Shown here piece after piece: positions 15,818-25,900 of a DNA stretch of 64,000 bases (positions within the stretch are counted from its first letter, which is position 1; each line of letters begins with the position of its first letter). This stretch comes from an uncultured Lachnospiraceae bacterium (lineage in GTDB: Bacteria > Bacillota > Clostridia > Lachnospirales > Lachnospiraceae), in assembly GCA_947652735.1 (NCBI GenBank), contig CANTEG010000002.1, positions 62,001 through 126,000 on the forward strand, read 5' to 3'. The notes below the pieces were generated by a model. That model did no database searches and had not been told where the DNA came from. It was given only the letters and a program-made list of their open reading frames with translations. Made by a program: the position numbers and the translations under genes.

Positions 15818-18357
15818 GCGGAGAATTATCACCTGCCATCAGTGACAGTGATATGGAGCGGATATGTGAGGATGCGTTTTCACCTAATAATCAGGTGATA
15901 TATTTTCCCGTCAGGCACCACAGCCCTGCCTGTTCCTGCCATTTGCAGCAGGTGATTGCAGAGTTTAAGCCAGACTGTATATTAATCGAGGGACCTGCGG
16001 GGGCAAATGACCTTATATCTGTAATGACAGACGTAGAGACGGAAGCTCCCTTTGCAGTTTATTATTCGTATAAGGACAGCGAGGGGATTATCAGTGAGGA
16101 TAAGGAGCAGTACAGATGCTATTACCCGTTTCTTGATTATTCTCCTGAGCTGGTTGCGGTAAGGGCAGGTACTAACAACAAAATACATACGGAATTTATT
16201 GACTTGCCCTATGCGGAAATTCTTGCGGCTTCTGAGGAGAACGCAGGTTTAAGAAAGAATGAGGAAAAAAATAATTACAATGATGATTATTATCTTTCCA
16301 CTAGTGCATTTATGAAAAGGCTTGTGGAAAAATCAGGTTTCAGGAGCTTTGATGAGCTGTGGGAAAAATATTTTGAAATTGACGGAATGTTTATGGAAAG
16401 CCGTGAGTTTATGGACAATATGCTCTACTATTGTGTGCTTTCCAGACTGACCTCCAAGGAGAGTGAGCTTCTGGCAGAGGGCTGCTTTGCCCGTGAAGCA
16501 TATATGAGAAAGAAAATTGCAGATGCAAAGGAGAAATTTCAAAAAATCCTCGTTGTGACAGGTGGGTTTCACACATACGGGCTTTTGTATGGGCAGGAAC
16601 AGTACAGTTTACATAATATTAAAAAAGAAAATCAGGGCGTATATGTAATGCCATATTCTATGGAAGCGACGGACGGATTAAATGGATATGCCAGCGGAAT
16701 GCCGTTCCCTGCTTTTTACCAAGCTGTGTGGGAGGGCTTGCAAATTACTTTGACACAGGATAATGAAACAATGTTGAAATCTGATCGTGCTGAGACTGGG
16801 GCTGTATCTTCTTTAAAAGGAAACTGTGTTTCTAAACAGCATATTCCGACGGAGTCTGTTGGGATACGGGATATAACATCGAAAGTGTTTTTTTCTGAAA
16901 CTTTAAAACAGATATATCGGGATGTTGTCCTGCAATTTTTGGTTTCCACAGGAAAGTCGGTCAGAAAAAAGAGCGGTTCTCCGTCCACTTATGATGAAAT
17001 TTGTGCCCTTAATATGGCGGAAAATCTTGCAAGCCTAAGAGGGAAAAAATGTATTGGAGCATATGAGCTTTGGGACAGTGTGCTTTCTTCCTATGTAAAG
17101 GGAGAGTATACGAGAGCAACAGACCTGCCCATGCGGACACTGCGAAAGGGACTGACGGGCAAAACCATTGGTAAGTTATGCAAAGATGCCAAAATGCCGC
17201 CGCTGGTACACGATTTTAACGAAACTTGCAGAAAACACAGGCTTAAAGTCGGGAGCACCGTTAAGATGGAGATTGTACTAAATATATTTTCGTCTGAAAA
17301 GCATAGAAAGCTGAGTGAGTTTTTTCACCAGATGGATTATCTTTCCGCAGGCTTTGCCACATTGGTGAAAGGTCCGAGGCTTACCTTAAGAAAGGACCGA
17401 AACCTGATTCGCGAGGTATGGAGCTATAAGTGGAGCACGCAGGTTATTGCCTCGCTCATTGCTTCATCGGTGTATGGCGGCACCCTGCCTGAAGCCGCAT
17501 TAAGTAAAATCAAGTCGGAGCTTAAAACGAATGTAAGCGGTGCCAAAGCATCTGAGTGTCTGATTCGAATGTTTGAAATGGGGCTTGACAGCAAGCTTGG
17601 GGATGCACTTGCAAAGCTGGAAATCATCATTATTGGGGATGATGATTTCTTTTCTCTTGCGAAAACGTTTTCCAATCTGATTATGGTTGATGAGCTGAGC
17701 GGGCTTTACCGAAGCGGACTTGATGTGACAGGCTTAACCAGGGCGGTGTATAGGAAGCTTGTGACAGAACTGCCGCATATGGCCGAGATGAAGGATGAGG
17801 ATGTAACAGAGGCGATGGAGGCACTGAAAACTTTGTTTACCATTTTGGAGAAAGACAGGTACAAGGATGACCGCCAAATGTTTGTGGAGGCGCTGTATGC
17901 ACTCAATGAAAAGGAGAAAATAAATCCAAATCTGCTTGGATGCAGTATGGGGATTTTATATGGTCTCGGCAGTATGGATGCGGATTTGATAGGTAGAAAA
18001 TGTGCAGGATTTTTGACGGGTACAGGTGAAAAACAGCTCGAGGCGGCAGGTGTATTTCGCGGGCTATTTTTTGCGGCAAGGGATTTGCTGCTTGTAGGAG
18101 ACGCTTATATAAAAATTATAGATGAATTTATTGGCAGAGTGGACAATGCACAGTTTATGCAGATGCTGCCACAGCTTAGAATTGCATTTGGATATTTTAC
18201 ACCAACGGAAATTGAAAAAATCGGTGGTGTGGTAGCAGGTATGTATGGTATGAAAGAGCAGGAGTTTAACAGACTTGCAGATGTGACGCCTGAGCAGCAC
18301 CAATATGGTGTGGCACTGGATAAATATGTTGTGGAGATGATGAAGCGGTATGAGTGA
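15778..18357 (+). CDS. DUF5682 family protein
   Basis: 859 residues; ATG at 15778 with GAGGGTGG upstream, overlapping the MoxR gene by 40 bases in another frame. Landmarks are FPVRHHSPACS (about residues 43-53), CILIEGPAGANDLI (about 66-79) and VVTGGFHTYGLLYG (about 260-273), all early in the protein. This pattern of an early EGP and a later GGFH resembles the TraB/Tiki/ChaN-like fold, which I offer as inference. The C-terminal 500 residues are helical and repeat-like. I know DUF5682 proteins as regular partners of MoxR-VWA-SWIM clusters; no biochemical role is established to my knowledge. The 8-base overlap with the VWA gene indicates coupled translation. Confidence 0.82.
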   Translation: MGEILRGETLAEVGGELSPAISDSDMERICEDAFSPNNQVIYFPVRHHSPACSCHLQQVIAEFKPDCILIEGPAGANDLISVMTDVETEAPFAVYYSYKDSEGIISEDKEQYRCYYPFLDYSPELVAVRAGTNNKIHTEFIDLPYAEILAASEENAGLRKNEEKNNYNDDYYLSTSAFMKRLVEKSGFRSFDELWEKYFEIDGMFMESREFMDNMLYYCVLSRLTSKESELLAEGCFAREAYMRKKIADAKEKFQKILVVTGGFHTYGLLYGQEQYSLHNIKKENQGVYVMPYSMEATDGLNGYASGMPFPAFYQAVWEGLQITLTQDNETMLKSDRAETGAVSSLKGNCVSKQHIPTESVGIRDITSKVFFSETLKQIYRDVVLQFLVSTGKSVRKKSGSPSTYDEICALNMAENLASLRGKKCIGAYELWDSVLSSYVKGEYTRATDLPMRTLRKGLTGKTIGKLCKDAKMPPLVHDFNETCRKHRLKVGSTVKMEIVLNIFSSEKHRKLSEFFHQMDYLSAGFATLVKGPRLTLRKDRNLIREVWSYKWSTQVIASLIASSVYGGTLPEAALSKIKSELKTNVSGAKASECLIRMFEMGLDSKLGDALAKLEIIIIGDDDFFSLAKTFSNLIMVDELSGLYRSGLDVTGLTRAVYRKLVTELPHMAEMKDEDVTEAMEALKTLFTILEKDRYKDDRQMFVEALYALNEKEKINPNLLGCSMGILYGLGSMDADLIGRKCAGFLTGTGEKQLEAAGVFRGLFFAARDLLLVGDAYIKIIDEFIGRVDNAQFMQMLPQLRIAFGYFTPTEIEKIGGVVAGMYGMKEQEFNRLADVTPEQHQYGVALDKYVVEMMKRYE

Positions 18358-19486
18358 CAGACAGAATATAGAACATTTGAATAAATGGCGGCTGATGCTG
18401 GGCAAATATGCAAGCGGGAAGCTCCCGTTCGGTGAGGATGACTCTGGTATCCGTTATATGGAAATGGAAGATGTGCTGGATTTTCTATATGCAAGGGAGT
18501 ATGGCGAAAATGAGGGTGTAAGGCAGCAGACTGGCGGAGACGGAGGCAGTAGCATTACCATATCAGAGTGGATTAACAAAATAAGAGAGCTGTTTCCCAA
18601 GGAAACGGTGGAGATTATGGAGAAACAGGCACTGGACCGCTATGGTATGACAGAGCTTTTGACGGACAAGCGGGTGCTCGAGAAGTTAGAGCCAAATCAA
18701 GAACTGTTGAAAACCATCTTGCAGTTAAAAGGCAGCATGAACCGGGATGTCCTTGCAGAGGCAAAAAAAATTGTGCGCCATGTTGTGGATGAGCTGACGG
18801 AAAAGCTGCGGCAGGACATAAAACAGGCAATTGTGGGACGGGTTGACCGGACACAGGCAAGTACCGTAAAGTCATCAAGAAATCTTGATATGAAGAAAAC
18901 CATTCAGAAAAATCTGAAAAACTATGACAGCGAGCGAAAACGGCTTGTGCTGGAACGGGTATATTTCAACGCACGCGTGAAAAAGTACAATACATGGCGG
19001 GTGATTATTGCAGTGGACGAGAGCGGCTCCATGCTAGACTCTGTTATTCACAGTGCAGTTATGGCAGGAATATTTGCGGGACTTCCCATGCTTAATACAA
19101 AGCTTGTAATCTTTGATACAAATGTGGTGGATTTGAGCGATTATGCGGATGACCCCGTTGAGACGCTTATGACGGTTCAGCTTGGGGGCGGAACTAATAT
19201 TGGCGGGGCCCTTGACTACTGTGAGCGGCTCATTGAGAATCCCGAACGGACAATTGTTGTACTGATTACTGATTTGTATGAGGGCGGAGACACAAGTACC
19301 ATGTATTCTGTGACCAAAGGAATCATAGAGGCCGGAAGCAAAATGATTGTGCTGACTGCACTGGATATGGCGGCAAATCCAAACTACAGCAGAGGGGCAG
19401 CCGCTATGATGGCACAGCTTGGGGCGCATGTGGCGGCAATGACACCAAAGCAGCTTGCCGACTGGGTTGCGGAGGTAGTGGCATGA
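18350..19486 (+). CDS. VWA domain protein, MoxR partner
   Basis: 378 residues; the ATG lies inside the end of the DUF5682 gene. Residues 1-200 are helical and charged. The VWA domain occupies about 215-378, with the MIDAS signature DESGS (223-227), the threonine-containing loop LGGGTNIGGAL and the LITDLYEGG strand, so metal binding should be intact. VWA proteins of this kind act as adaptors that bring substrates to a MoxR ATPase (family knowledge). No signal peptide or membrane segment is seen, so the complex should be cytoplasmic. Confidence 0.9.
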   Translation: MSDRQNIEHLNKWRLMLGKYASGKLPFGEDDSGIRYMEMEDVLDFLYAREYGENEGVRQQTGGDGGSSITISEWINKIRELFPKETVEIMEKQALDRYGMTELLTDKRVLEKLEPNQELLKTILQLKGSMNRDVLAEAKKIVRHVVDELTEKLRQDIKQAIVGRVDRTQASTVKSSRNLDMKKTIQKNLKNYDSERKRLVLERVYFNARVKKYNTWRVIIAVDESGSMLDSVIHSAVMAGIFAGLPMLNTKLVIFDTNVVDLSDYADDPVETLMTVQLGGGTNIGGALDYCERLIENPERTIVVLITDLYEGGDTSTMYSVTKGIIEAGSKMIVLTALDMAANPNYSRGAAAMMAQLGAHVAAMTPKQLADWVAEVVA

Positions 19487-19545
19487 TTTGGTTTGTGTTT
19501 GTATGCTTAGCGATGGGAAAAACGTATTATTTCTAAATGTGGTGT

Positions 19546-19687
19546 GGATGTACAATATAAAAATATCATAAGCAAGGCATTGGGGAGCCGTCGGTACTTA
19601 GATGCCGTATTTTGGCATCTTATGTACCGTTACGTGCGACGCATAGCGAAAGTGTGCCTTGCGGTGATTTTTCTATATTGTACATCC
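19546..19687. repeat. 142-bp palindromic (MITE/REP-like) element between the VWA and SWIM genes
   Basis: The ends GGATGTACAATATA (19546-19559) and TATATTGTACATCC (19674-19687) are perfect complements. Further inside, AAGCAAGGCA pairs with TGCCTTGC. The centre is AGATGCC-GTATTTT-GGCATCT (19600-19620). The whole element can fold into one long stem-loop with bulges. The region outside the core (19511-19716) also pairs loosely and ends in GAGTTTTGCTCAT. No open reading frame is present. Related elements occur at 22067-22185 and, more distantly, at 33768-33900. Confidence 0.85.
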
Positions 19688-19742
19688 TCGAAAAAGTAGA
19701 GTTTTGCTCATCTCTAGCTATATGTTTCAAACGGAGGTTTGT

Positions 19743-21998
19743 ATGAGTGAGTTATATAACATGCTCAGCCAGATAGATGATGATTATCTGACAGGGCTGT
19801 CGAATAAGGGAATTCTAAAAAGAGCATATAAGGATATGGAAACTGCCGACATCAAACTATGTGGAGAGACGGAACACGAGCTTACGGTGGAGGTAGATGA
19901 TATGACGTGCCAGCTTATGGCACCCCTTGGCGAGAGCAAATGCAGTTGTCCGTCCAGAAGCATGTGCAGACATATTATAACGGCAGTTCTTTTTGTAAAG
20001 AGGCAATGCGGGGAAAAGACGGAATCGGTATCTGGTGAGACAAATACGGATGAATTGGCTGGCAATATGAAAAATACGGAGCCAATGTCTGACGATGCAG
20101 ATGCTGACGGCTTGATTGATGATATAAAAAACGTTGAGCCTGAGGTGAAAACATGTAAGGGAAGTAAAGACGAAGTTACAGGCGGTACAGGGCAGGACGC
20201 GGGAAATAGTGAGGTAAAAGATATTCCCGTATCTAAGGAAGAACGGTTTTCGGAAATTTTATCGTATTCTCTGCCCCAAATAAAGAAACAGGTGGGCGTG
20301 AGTGCTCTTAGAAATATTCATTCACATTTACTGATGGAAAACAGTGCCTCCATAAATGAAACTTCTATTGTAACCGTAGAGCTTGAGACTGAGGGAATTA
20401 AGGTAAAGCTGCTTGAACCGATTGAGTATTCAACATGCTCCTGCGGGCGGAAAGAATTTTGCGTACATAGAGCTGAGGCAATCCTCCGCTATCAGATACA
20501 AAAGGAAAAAATCCGTATGGAACAGATATACGAGCTGATTGAGGGTGAGGCGGAACAAAAGCTGGATAAGGATGGCATCATGGAGCTTGCAGGGAACATA
20601 AGACAGATGCTTGGGGAAATGATATCCGCTGGACTTGCACGTCTGTCACCTGAGCTTGTGTCAGGTTGTGAGCGGTTTGCAATTATGTGCCACAATGAAC
20701 GGTTGGCGGATTTTGAGAAGGATTTTCGTGCACTGTCTGAACAGCTAAAGCTATATTTTGGCAGACATGCGTCATTTCGAATTGAAAAACTGCTTGCTGA
20801 TGTGACCAGGCTTTACGGTGAGGTAAACCATATTGCACATACTACGGGTGACAGGGAGTTGTATAAGCTGACCGAGCGTATGAGGTCAGAATATGTACCA
20901 TCCAAGCCCCTTGACTTGGTGGGAATGGGATATCATCATTTCAAATCGGATGCGGGTTATGAGGGGGTAACCATATATTTTGTGGAAGAACACACAGGAG
21001 AATGGTATACTTATACCAATGCGAGACCACGGTATTATGAGGGTAGGCGGACTGCTAAAATGACAGGTAAGGAAGCGGCACCGTGGGGGCTTTCCTGTAA
21101 TATGCAGGAGCTTGCACAGTCACGTATCAGACTGATGGGTGGCAGGGTCAATCAGGATAACAGGCTTTCTTCCACATCAGAGTCAAAAGCGGAGATTATG
21201 GGTACAAGAAGCTTTGAAGCTGAGGGAATTCAAAAAAACAGTTACCACAATTTTTCAACGCTGTTTATGGATAAATTTCCGAAAAATTCTGTGGAGTGGC
21301 AGTGGAGGGAGAAGCTTGCCTTGATATATCCTGAACGCATAACGGACGCTTTTTTTGATTCCGTGAGACAGTGCTTTTTGATGAGTTTGTCAGATGTGGA
21401 GGGAAAGCAAATTACGGTTCAGATTGATTACAGCAGTGATGAAAGCGATAATATTAAATATTTAGAGCGTATATACCAGCAAATCAGCAGAAAAAAGAAA
21501 AAGCCTGCCTGCTTTTTGGGCAGATTGTATATTAGCGGGGGCAAATTAAAAATGTACCCGATTGAGTATTACGAGGAACAGGGAGCCGAGGCGGAAAGCT
21601 TTTTACATAAAATAACAAAAGGGAAGCACGCGGCAAACAAGGGACAGCATCAGGAAGAAATGGCGGAACACGCACAAACACTTGACATTGGCGGGGTAAA
21701 AGAATGCCTTGAAAATTGCAGGAATCTTATGACGCAGGTATTCCAAAGCGGTTTTACAGCAGTGTCGGCTCAAACGATAGAGGATATGAGACAGCTTCAA
21801 ATGACAGTTTGGCAATATGGGTTAAGCTACGGAGCAAAGGTGCTTGGAGCGATTGCTGAACAATTGGAGAAGCGGAAGCACGACATGAAGCTACAGGGGG
21901 AGGAGACACTTGAGGAGGAATTTGTCAGATTGAATTTGTATACAAATGAGGCACTTGCAAAAGTGAAATATGACGAGGCGGCAGTAAATTACGAATAA
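19743..21998 (+). CDS. SWIM zinc-finger domain protein
   Basis: 751 residues from the ATG at 19743 (GGAGG upstream; the frame is open from 19704 through the repeat arm but without a ribosome site). The SWIM motif is CSCPSRSMCRH (Cys67, Cys69, Cys75, His77). A second CxCx(n)CxH motif, CSCGRKEFCVH, lies at about 232-242. Between them is a long acidic Asp/Glu/Lys linker (about 95-175). The remaining 500 residues are helical with no enzyme motif I recognise. SWIM domains bind DNA or proteins through zinc. In MoxR/VWA clusters this protein probably helps recognise the target (inference). Confidence 0.87.
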   Translation: MSELYNMLSQIDDDYLTGLSNKGILKRAYKDMETADIKLCGETEHELTVEVDDMTCQLMAPLGESKCSCPSRSMCRHIITAVLFVKRQCGEKTESVSGETNTDELAGNMKNTEPMSDDADADGLIDDIKNVEPEVKTCKGSKDEVTGGTGQDAGNSEVKDIPVSKEERFSEILSYSLPQIKKQVGVSALRNIHSHLLMENSASINETSIVTVELETEGIKVKLLEPIEYSTCSCGRKEFCVHRAEAILRYQIQKEKIRMEQIYELIEGEAEQKLDKDGIMELAGNIRQMLGEMISAGLARLSPELVSGCERFAIMCHNERLADFEKDFRALSEQLKLYFGRHASFRIEKLLADVTRLYGEVNHIAHTTGDRELYKLTERMRSEYVPSKPLDLVGMGYHHFKSDAGYEGVTIYFVEEHTGEWYTYTNARPRYYEGRRTAKMTGKEAAPWGLSCNMQELAQSRIRLMGGRVNQDNRLSSTSESKAEIMGTRSFEAEGIQKNSYHNFSTLFMDKFPKNSVEWQWREKLALIYPERITDAFFDSVRQCFLMSLSDVEGKQITVQIDYSSDESDNIKYLERIYQQISRKKKKPACFLGRLYISGGKLKMYPIEYYEEQGAEAESFLHKITKGKHAANKGQHQEEMAEHAQTLDIGGVKECLENCRNLMTQVFQSGFTAVSAQTIEDMRQLQMTVWQYGLSYGAKVLGAIAEQLEKRKHDMKLQGEETLEEEFVRLNLYTNEALAKVKYDEAAVNYE

Positions 21999-22066
21999 AA
22001 ACCCAATTATAGATGGAGAATGTTATGTATGCTTTTATACACAATAATTTTAAAAATTTAATTAGG

Positions 22067-22185
22067 CGATTACGAAACTCTTTATTCTAAAAACCTAGTT
22101 ATAAAATATAGACAATATCATAAGCAGGTTACTTAATCTATATTGTACAACGAACGTTTGTAAAAGACAGAGCTTCGAAATTGAT
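22067..22185. repeat. Shortened member of the palindromic element family
   Basis: Outer arms CGATTACGAAACTC (22067-22080) and the region around AGCTTCGAAATTG (22171-22183) pair imperfectly. The interior contains AATATCATAAGCAGG and TCTATATTGTACA, which are also found in the element at 19546-19687 (AATATCATAAGCAAGG and TCTATATTGTACATCC). It appears to be a copy of that element lacking the central hairpin. It lies directly in front of the next gene of the MoxR cluster. Confidence 0.7.
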
Positions 22186-22217
22186 TATACATAAATACAT
22201 ATGGGAGGACAAAGAAA

Positions 22218-22817
22218 ATGGATTTTACAAATTATCCGAATATTGCAGCCATTGACGCAAAGCTTGGGGGAGCAAAACAGACAATATTTAACAAGAAAGC
22301 ATTTGCAAAGGCAGAGGAGAACTGGATGAGACTGGGGCACGAGATGATTGCTCAGATTAATTATGAGGCACAGTCGGCAGTACAGGTGCTTTCTTCCTTT
22401 GTTATGCCTTCAGCAGTTATTTGCATGGAGTTGCGTGTACTTAAGGTGATACCTGCCAATGATATAATATGGGTCTATGGACATGTCGTGAAAAATTCTA
22501 CTAATTTTATTCCAACGTCAAAGGATCACTCTGTAAGAGTATTGACACGTAACGGTGAGACTTACATATTAGGTACGAAAAGTACAAATGGTTTTTCGAA
22601 GAAGGACATTACAGGAGATATCATTCAGCAGATTGCGCCCATACTTTTAAGTACACGGCCGGGAATCCTTTTTGGTTATTCAGATGAAATTGCAAAGGCG
22701 GTTCAACAAAACCTGCAATCCGTTGTAAATGCGGTTGATGAGAGGTGCTATAATGCAAATCCTGCAATACAAAATAATAATGCATATGGCAATCCTCCAA
22801 ATGTGGGCAATATGTAA
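22218..22817 (+). CDS. Uncharacterised protein of the MoxR/VWA/SWIM cluster
   Basis: 199 residues; ATG at 22218 with GGGAGGA upstream. I do not recognise the family with confidence. Residues 60-130 alternate strands and turns (VICMELRVLKVIPANDIIWVYGHV and a segment with SVRVLTRNGETYIL) in a way that suggests a small beta-barrel, perhaps PH-like. The end is Asn/Pro-rich and probably disordered. There is no clear membrane segment apart from a short hydrophobic stretch near residue 60. It is flanked by palindromic elements on both sides and has the same direction as its neighbours, so it is probably part of the cluster. Confidence 0.7.
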   Translation: MDFTNYPNIAAIDAKLGGAKQTIFNKKAFAKAEENWMRLGHEMIAQINYEAQSAVQVLSSFVMPSAVICMELRVLKVIPANDIIWVYGHVVKNSTNFIPTSKDHSVRVLTRNGETYILGTKSTNGFSKKDITGDIIQQIAPILLSTRPGILFGYSDEIAKAVQQNLQSVVNAVDERCYNANPAIQNNNAYGNPPNVGNM

Positions 22818-22823
22818 TAGATA

Positions 22824-22877
22824 ATTGTGAAATGCCATATTATACATTGAACGTTTGAAAAAACAACATTTCGCAAT
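22824..22877. repeat. Small palindromic element upstream of the DUF4132 gene
   Basis: ATTGTGAAATG (22824-22834) pairs with CATTTCGCAAT (22867-22877), with one wobble pair. The loop contains GAACGTTTG, also present in the element at 22067-22185 (CGAACGTTTG at 22151-22160). The sequence CATTTCGCAAT resembles the arms TTTCGCAATTG at 32183-32193. Confidence 0.65.
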
Positions 22878-22913
22878 GACCTGGTAATATATAAGCATGA
22901 AAGGAGAAGGATA

Positions 22914-25900
22914 ATGAAGAATGCAAAGGAAATGCAGATGGAAAAATTGATGGAGCTGCTTGCAAAGGCGGGAGTGGGTCAAAATCAACTGGTACAGGCG
23001 GAGGCTTATCTTTCGGGTGAGACGGGGCTGCCTGATTTTGGGATTTCACAGAAGATAGATGCAGTGAAAGTGGATTACGGAACGAAAGAAGCTATTGCAA
23101 AAATATTAAAAAGACACCTGAAAAATAAGTCGTATGATGAGTTTTTTAGACTGGTGGATGTATTGTTTGCTTTTTTTGATAATATGGCGAGGCTGCTTCC
23201 CCTTACTGATTTTTACGAAGCATGCAAGGATAAGGAATTTAATTCTAAAATGCCAAAGGAGAAGATGGTCGTTAGCCTTGCTGAGTTTTATAGTGAGTCA
23301 GTGATTGTATATGGGCAGAAGCAACAGATATGGGAGATTGCAGGTGAAAGCTTTGAGACTTTGGAGCGGGCACTTGATATGTGTAAAAATACGGCGGGTA
23401 TACTTATCATTTACAGCACTTATTTTTATTATTTAAATAAAAAACATAAAAATCAGATGGGAAGCACAGCAGAGGCAGCACCGAAAAAAACAAGTAAAAA
23501 TTGGGGAATCCTTGGTGGGCTTTCCAAGGTATTTTCGTCACAGACAAAAGAGCCTGCGGGTTCACAGACAAATATTGGTTATACAAAAAAGCAGGAGGAA
23601 ATGTTTCGGCATTATGAGGAACTTGTGGCATATAACAGTGGTTCTGTATTTAGCGGGATTACGGAGGAGGATAAAAAACAGGTTGCCTCTTTTGTGGGAG
23701 ATAAGGCAAATAAAGCACACATACCTGCAAATATTGAGGCAATCGTAAATAAGTATATGATGTATTCCTCTGGCTCATATTATTCACGTAACCCGTATGT
23801 GCTGATAGGAAGCTGTGCCACAAATTTCCAGTTGTCGCAGGTTTTTAAAAATTTTCTGAGAATGTGCACATATGACAAAAATTTTACCAATTCAATGGAA
23901 TGTATTTGGAGAACCGCATTGGGTTCGGATGTAACATCTGATGGTGTGACAGAGTTTGTCTGGGCATGTAAGGAAGAGTTATTGTTAGAGCCAGTCAAGC
24001 TGATTGTTTGGTGTGGAGAAATGGAAAAGAAACAATCAACACAGAAGTTTTCACAGGTACTTTTGCGGTTCGCAGACCAGGAGACAGCGGCATACCAAAA
24101 AGCGTTAGATGATGCACCGGTTGAGACTAGTATGGTATTAGCAGAGCTGATTAAGAAGGAAAAACCATCTTTATATAATAAGCATTATAAGGAAAATAAA
24201 AATAAGCAGGAGCATATGCGGGAGGAGGTAATCGAAAGTCTTGCCAGATCTATTAATGAGCCTGAAAAGACGGCGGTTATCCACTATCTGCGTGAGGGAA
24301 GCAGTCCTGCGGAGCTGTATGGTATGGAGAAGCAGCTTGCAGTACAAAAATATTCATACAGCTACAACAATCCGTGGATTATAAATTATGGTCAGACGAT
24401 GGGACATGATGATTTTTATAAACGGTGTCTGGTGTTTATAAGCATACGCAAATATTATGGTACTATATTGAGATTTTTTACAACAGATGGTTGGAAAGAT
24501 TTTAATGAGGAACATTTTCTTCAGTTGTTTGGAGAGCTTTCCGATGCGGGATTGTCTTTAGACAGGCAGTGGCAGACAGCAGCAGGAATAGAAGACAGTA
24601 TATATTATACAGAGGTAAAACAATCCTTTATAGCCGCAGTGAAGGATTTATTTTCAAGCTATCTGGACACACACGAGGAAGAATGCCTTGATGCTTTTGC
24701 AACAGGAACGGCAGTAAGCAGGACTTGGGCGATAGATATACTTGGCAGGAGAGGCGATTTATATAAGAAGCAGATACTTGGATTTTTTGGCGACAGCTCC
24801 AAGCTTGTCAAGGAGGAACTGCTTCAATTTCTGTCAAAGCATGAGGAGTGGATGCCTGATGTTGCGGAGAAGCTTGCTTCGGGCAAGGCAGCGGAACGTG
24901 AGCTTGCTGCATCTGTGCTTGGATATAGTAAGACGGATTATACCGCAGAGTTAAGTGCGGCACTGGAAAAGGAAAAGAGCAGTAAGGTTGCGGGTGTGAT
25001 TCGCGATGCCTTGTCAAAAAAGGGACACGTAAATGCAGAGGAACATATTGATACAGACAGCTATGTGAAAGAACTGCACAAGGGCGGCAAAAAAAGGTCG
25101 CTTGTCTGGGCATATGAGACGCCGTTTATCGAGGTGCACATGCGGGACACATCAGGTTCACCAGACAGTGAAAATGTGGTGGACGAAGCATATATGCAGG
25201 CCATTCTCCTTGCATATTCTTCCATGTCTGTGCCGGGTGTCAACAAGGAGGTTTTGAAACTGACCGAGGGCTTAAATCAGGCCGAGCTTGCACAGTATGT
25301 CACTGAGCTGTTTGACAAGTGGGTTTTACTTGGGGCAGAAGCCAAGAAAAAATGGGTGCTTTATGTGGCAGGTATTCACGGTGGGGCACAAATCGTTGAT
25401 ATTATGAAGCATCAGATAGATGAGTGGGCAAAGAATTCCAGAGGTGCCATTGCTGCCGAGGCGGTAAAGGCTCTGGCACTAAACAGTTCGCCTACGGCAC
25501 TGTTACTAGTGGACGGAATCGCACGCAAGTATAAATATAAACAGGTTCGTGCGGCGGCATCAAAGGCACTGGAGTTTGCGGCGGAGCAATTAGGACTTAC
25601 CACAGAGGAGCTTGCTGACCGCATTGTACCTGACCTTGGATTTAATGAGCAGCATGAACGGATTTTTAATTATGGCGAGCGAAAATTCAAAGTTTACATA
25701 ACACCTGCATTAGAGATAGAAATATATGATGAAAATGACAAAAAACTGAAAAATATACCTGCACCGGGAAAGCGGGATGATGAAGTGATTGCGGCAGAGT
25801 CCTATGCAGAGTTTAAGCAAATGAAAAAGCAGATGAAGCAAACAGTTGCAAATCAGAAGCTTCGGTTAGAGGCAGCACTTTCCACCGAGAGAAAATGGCA

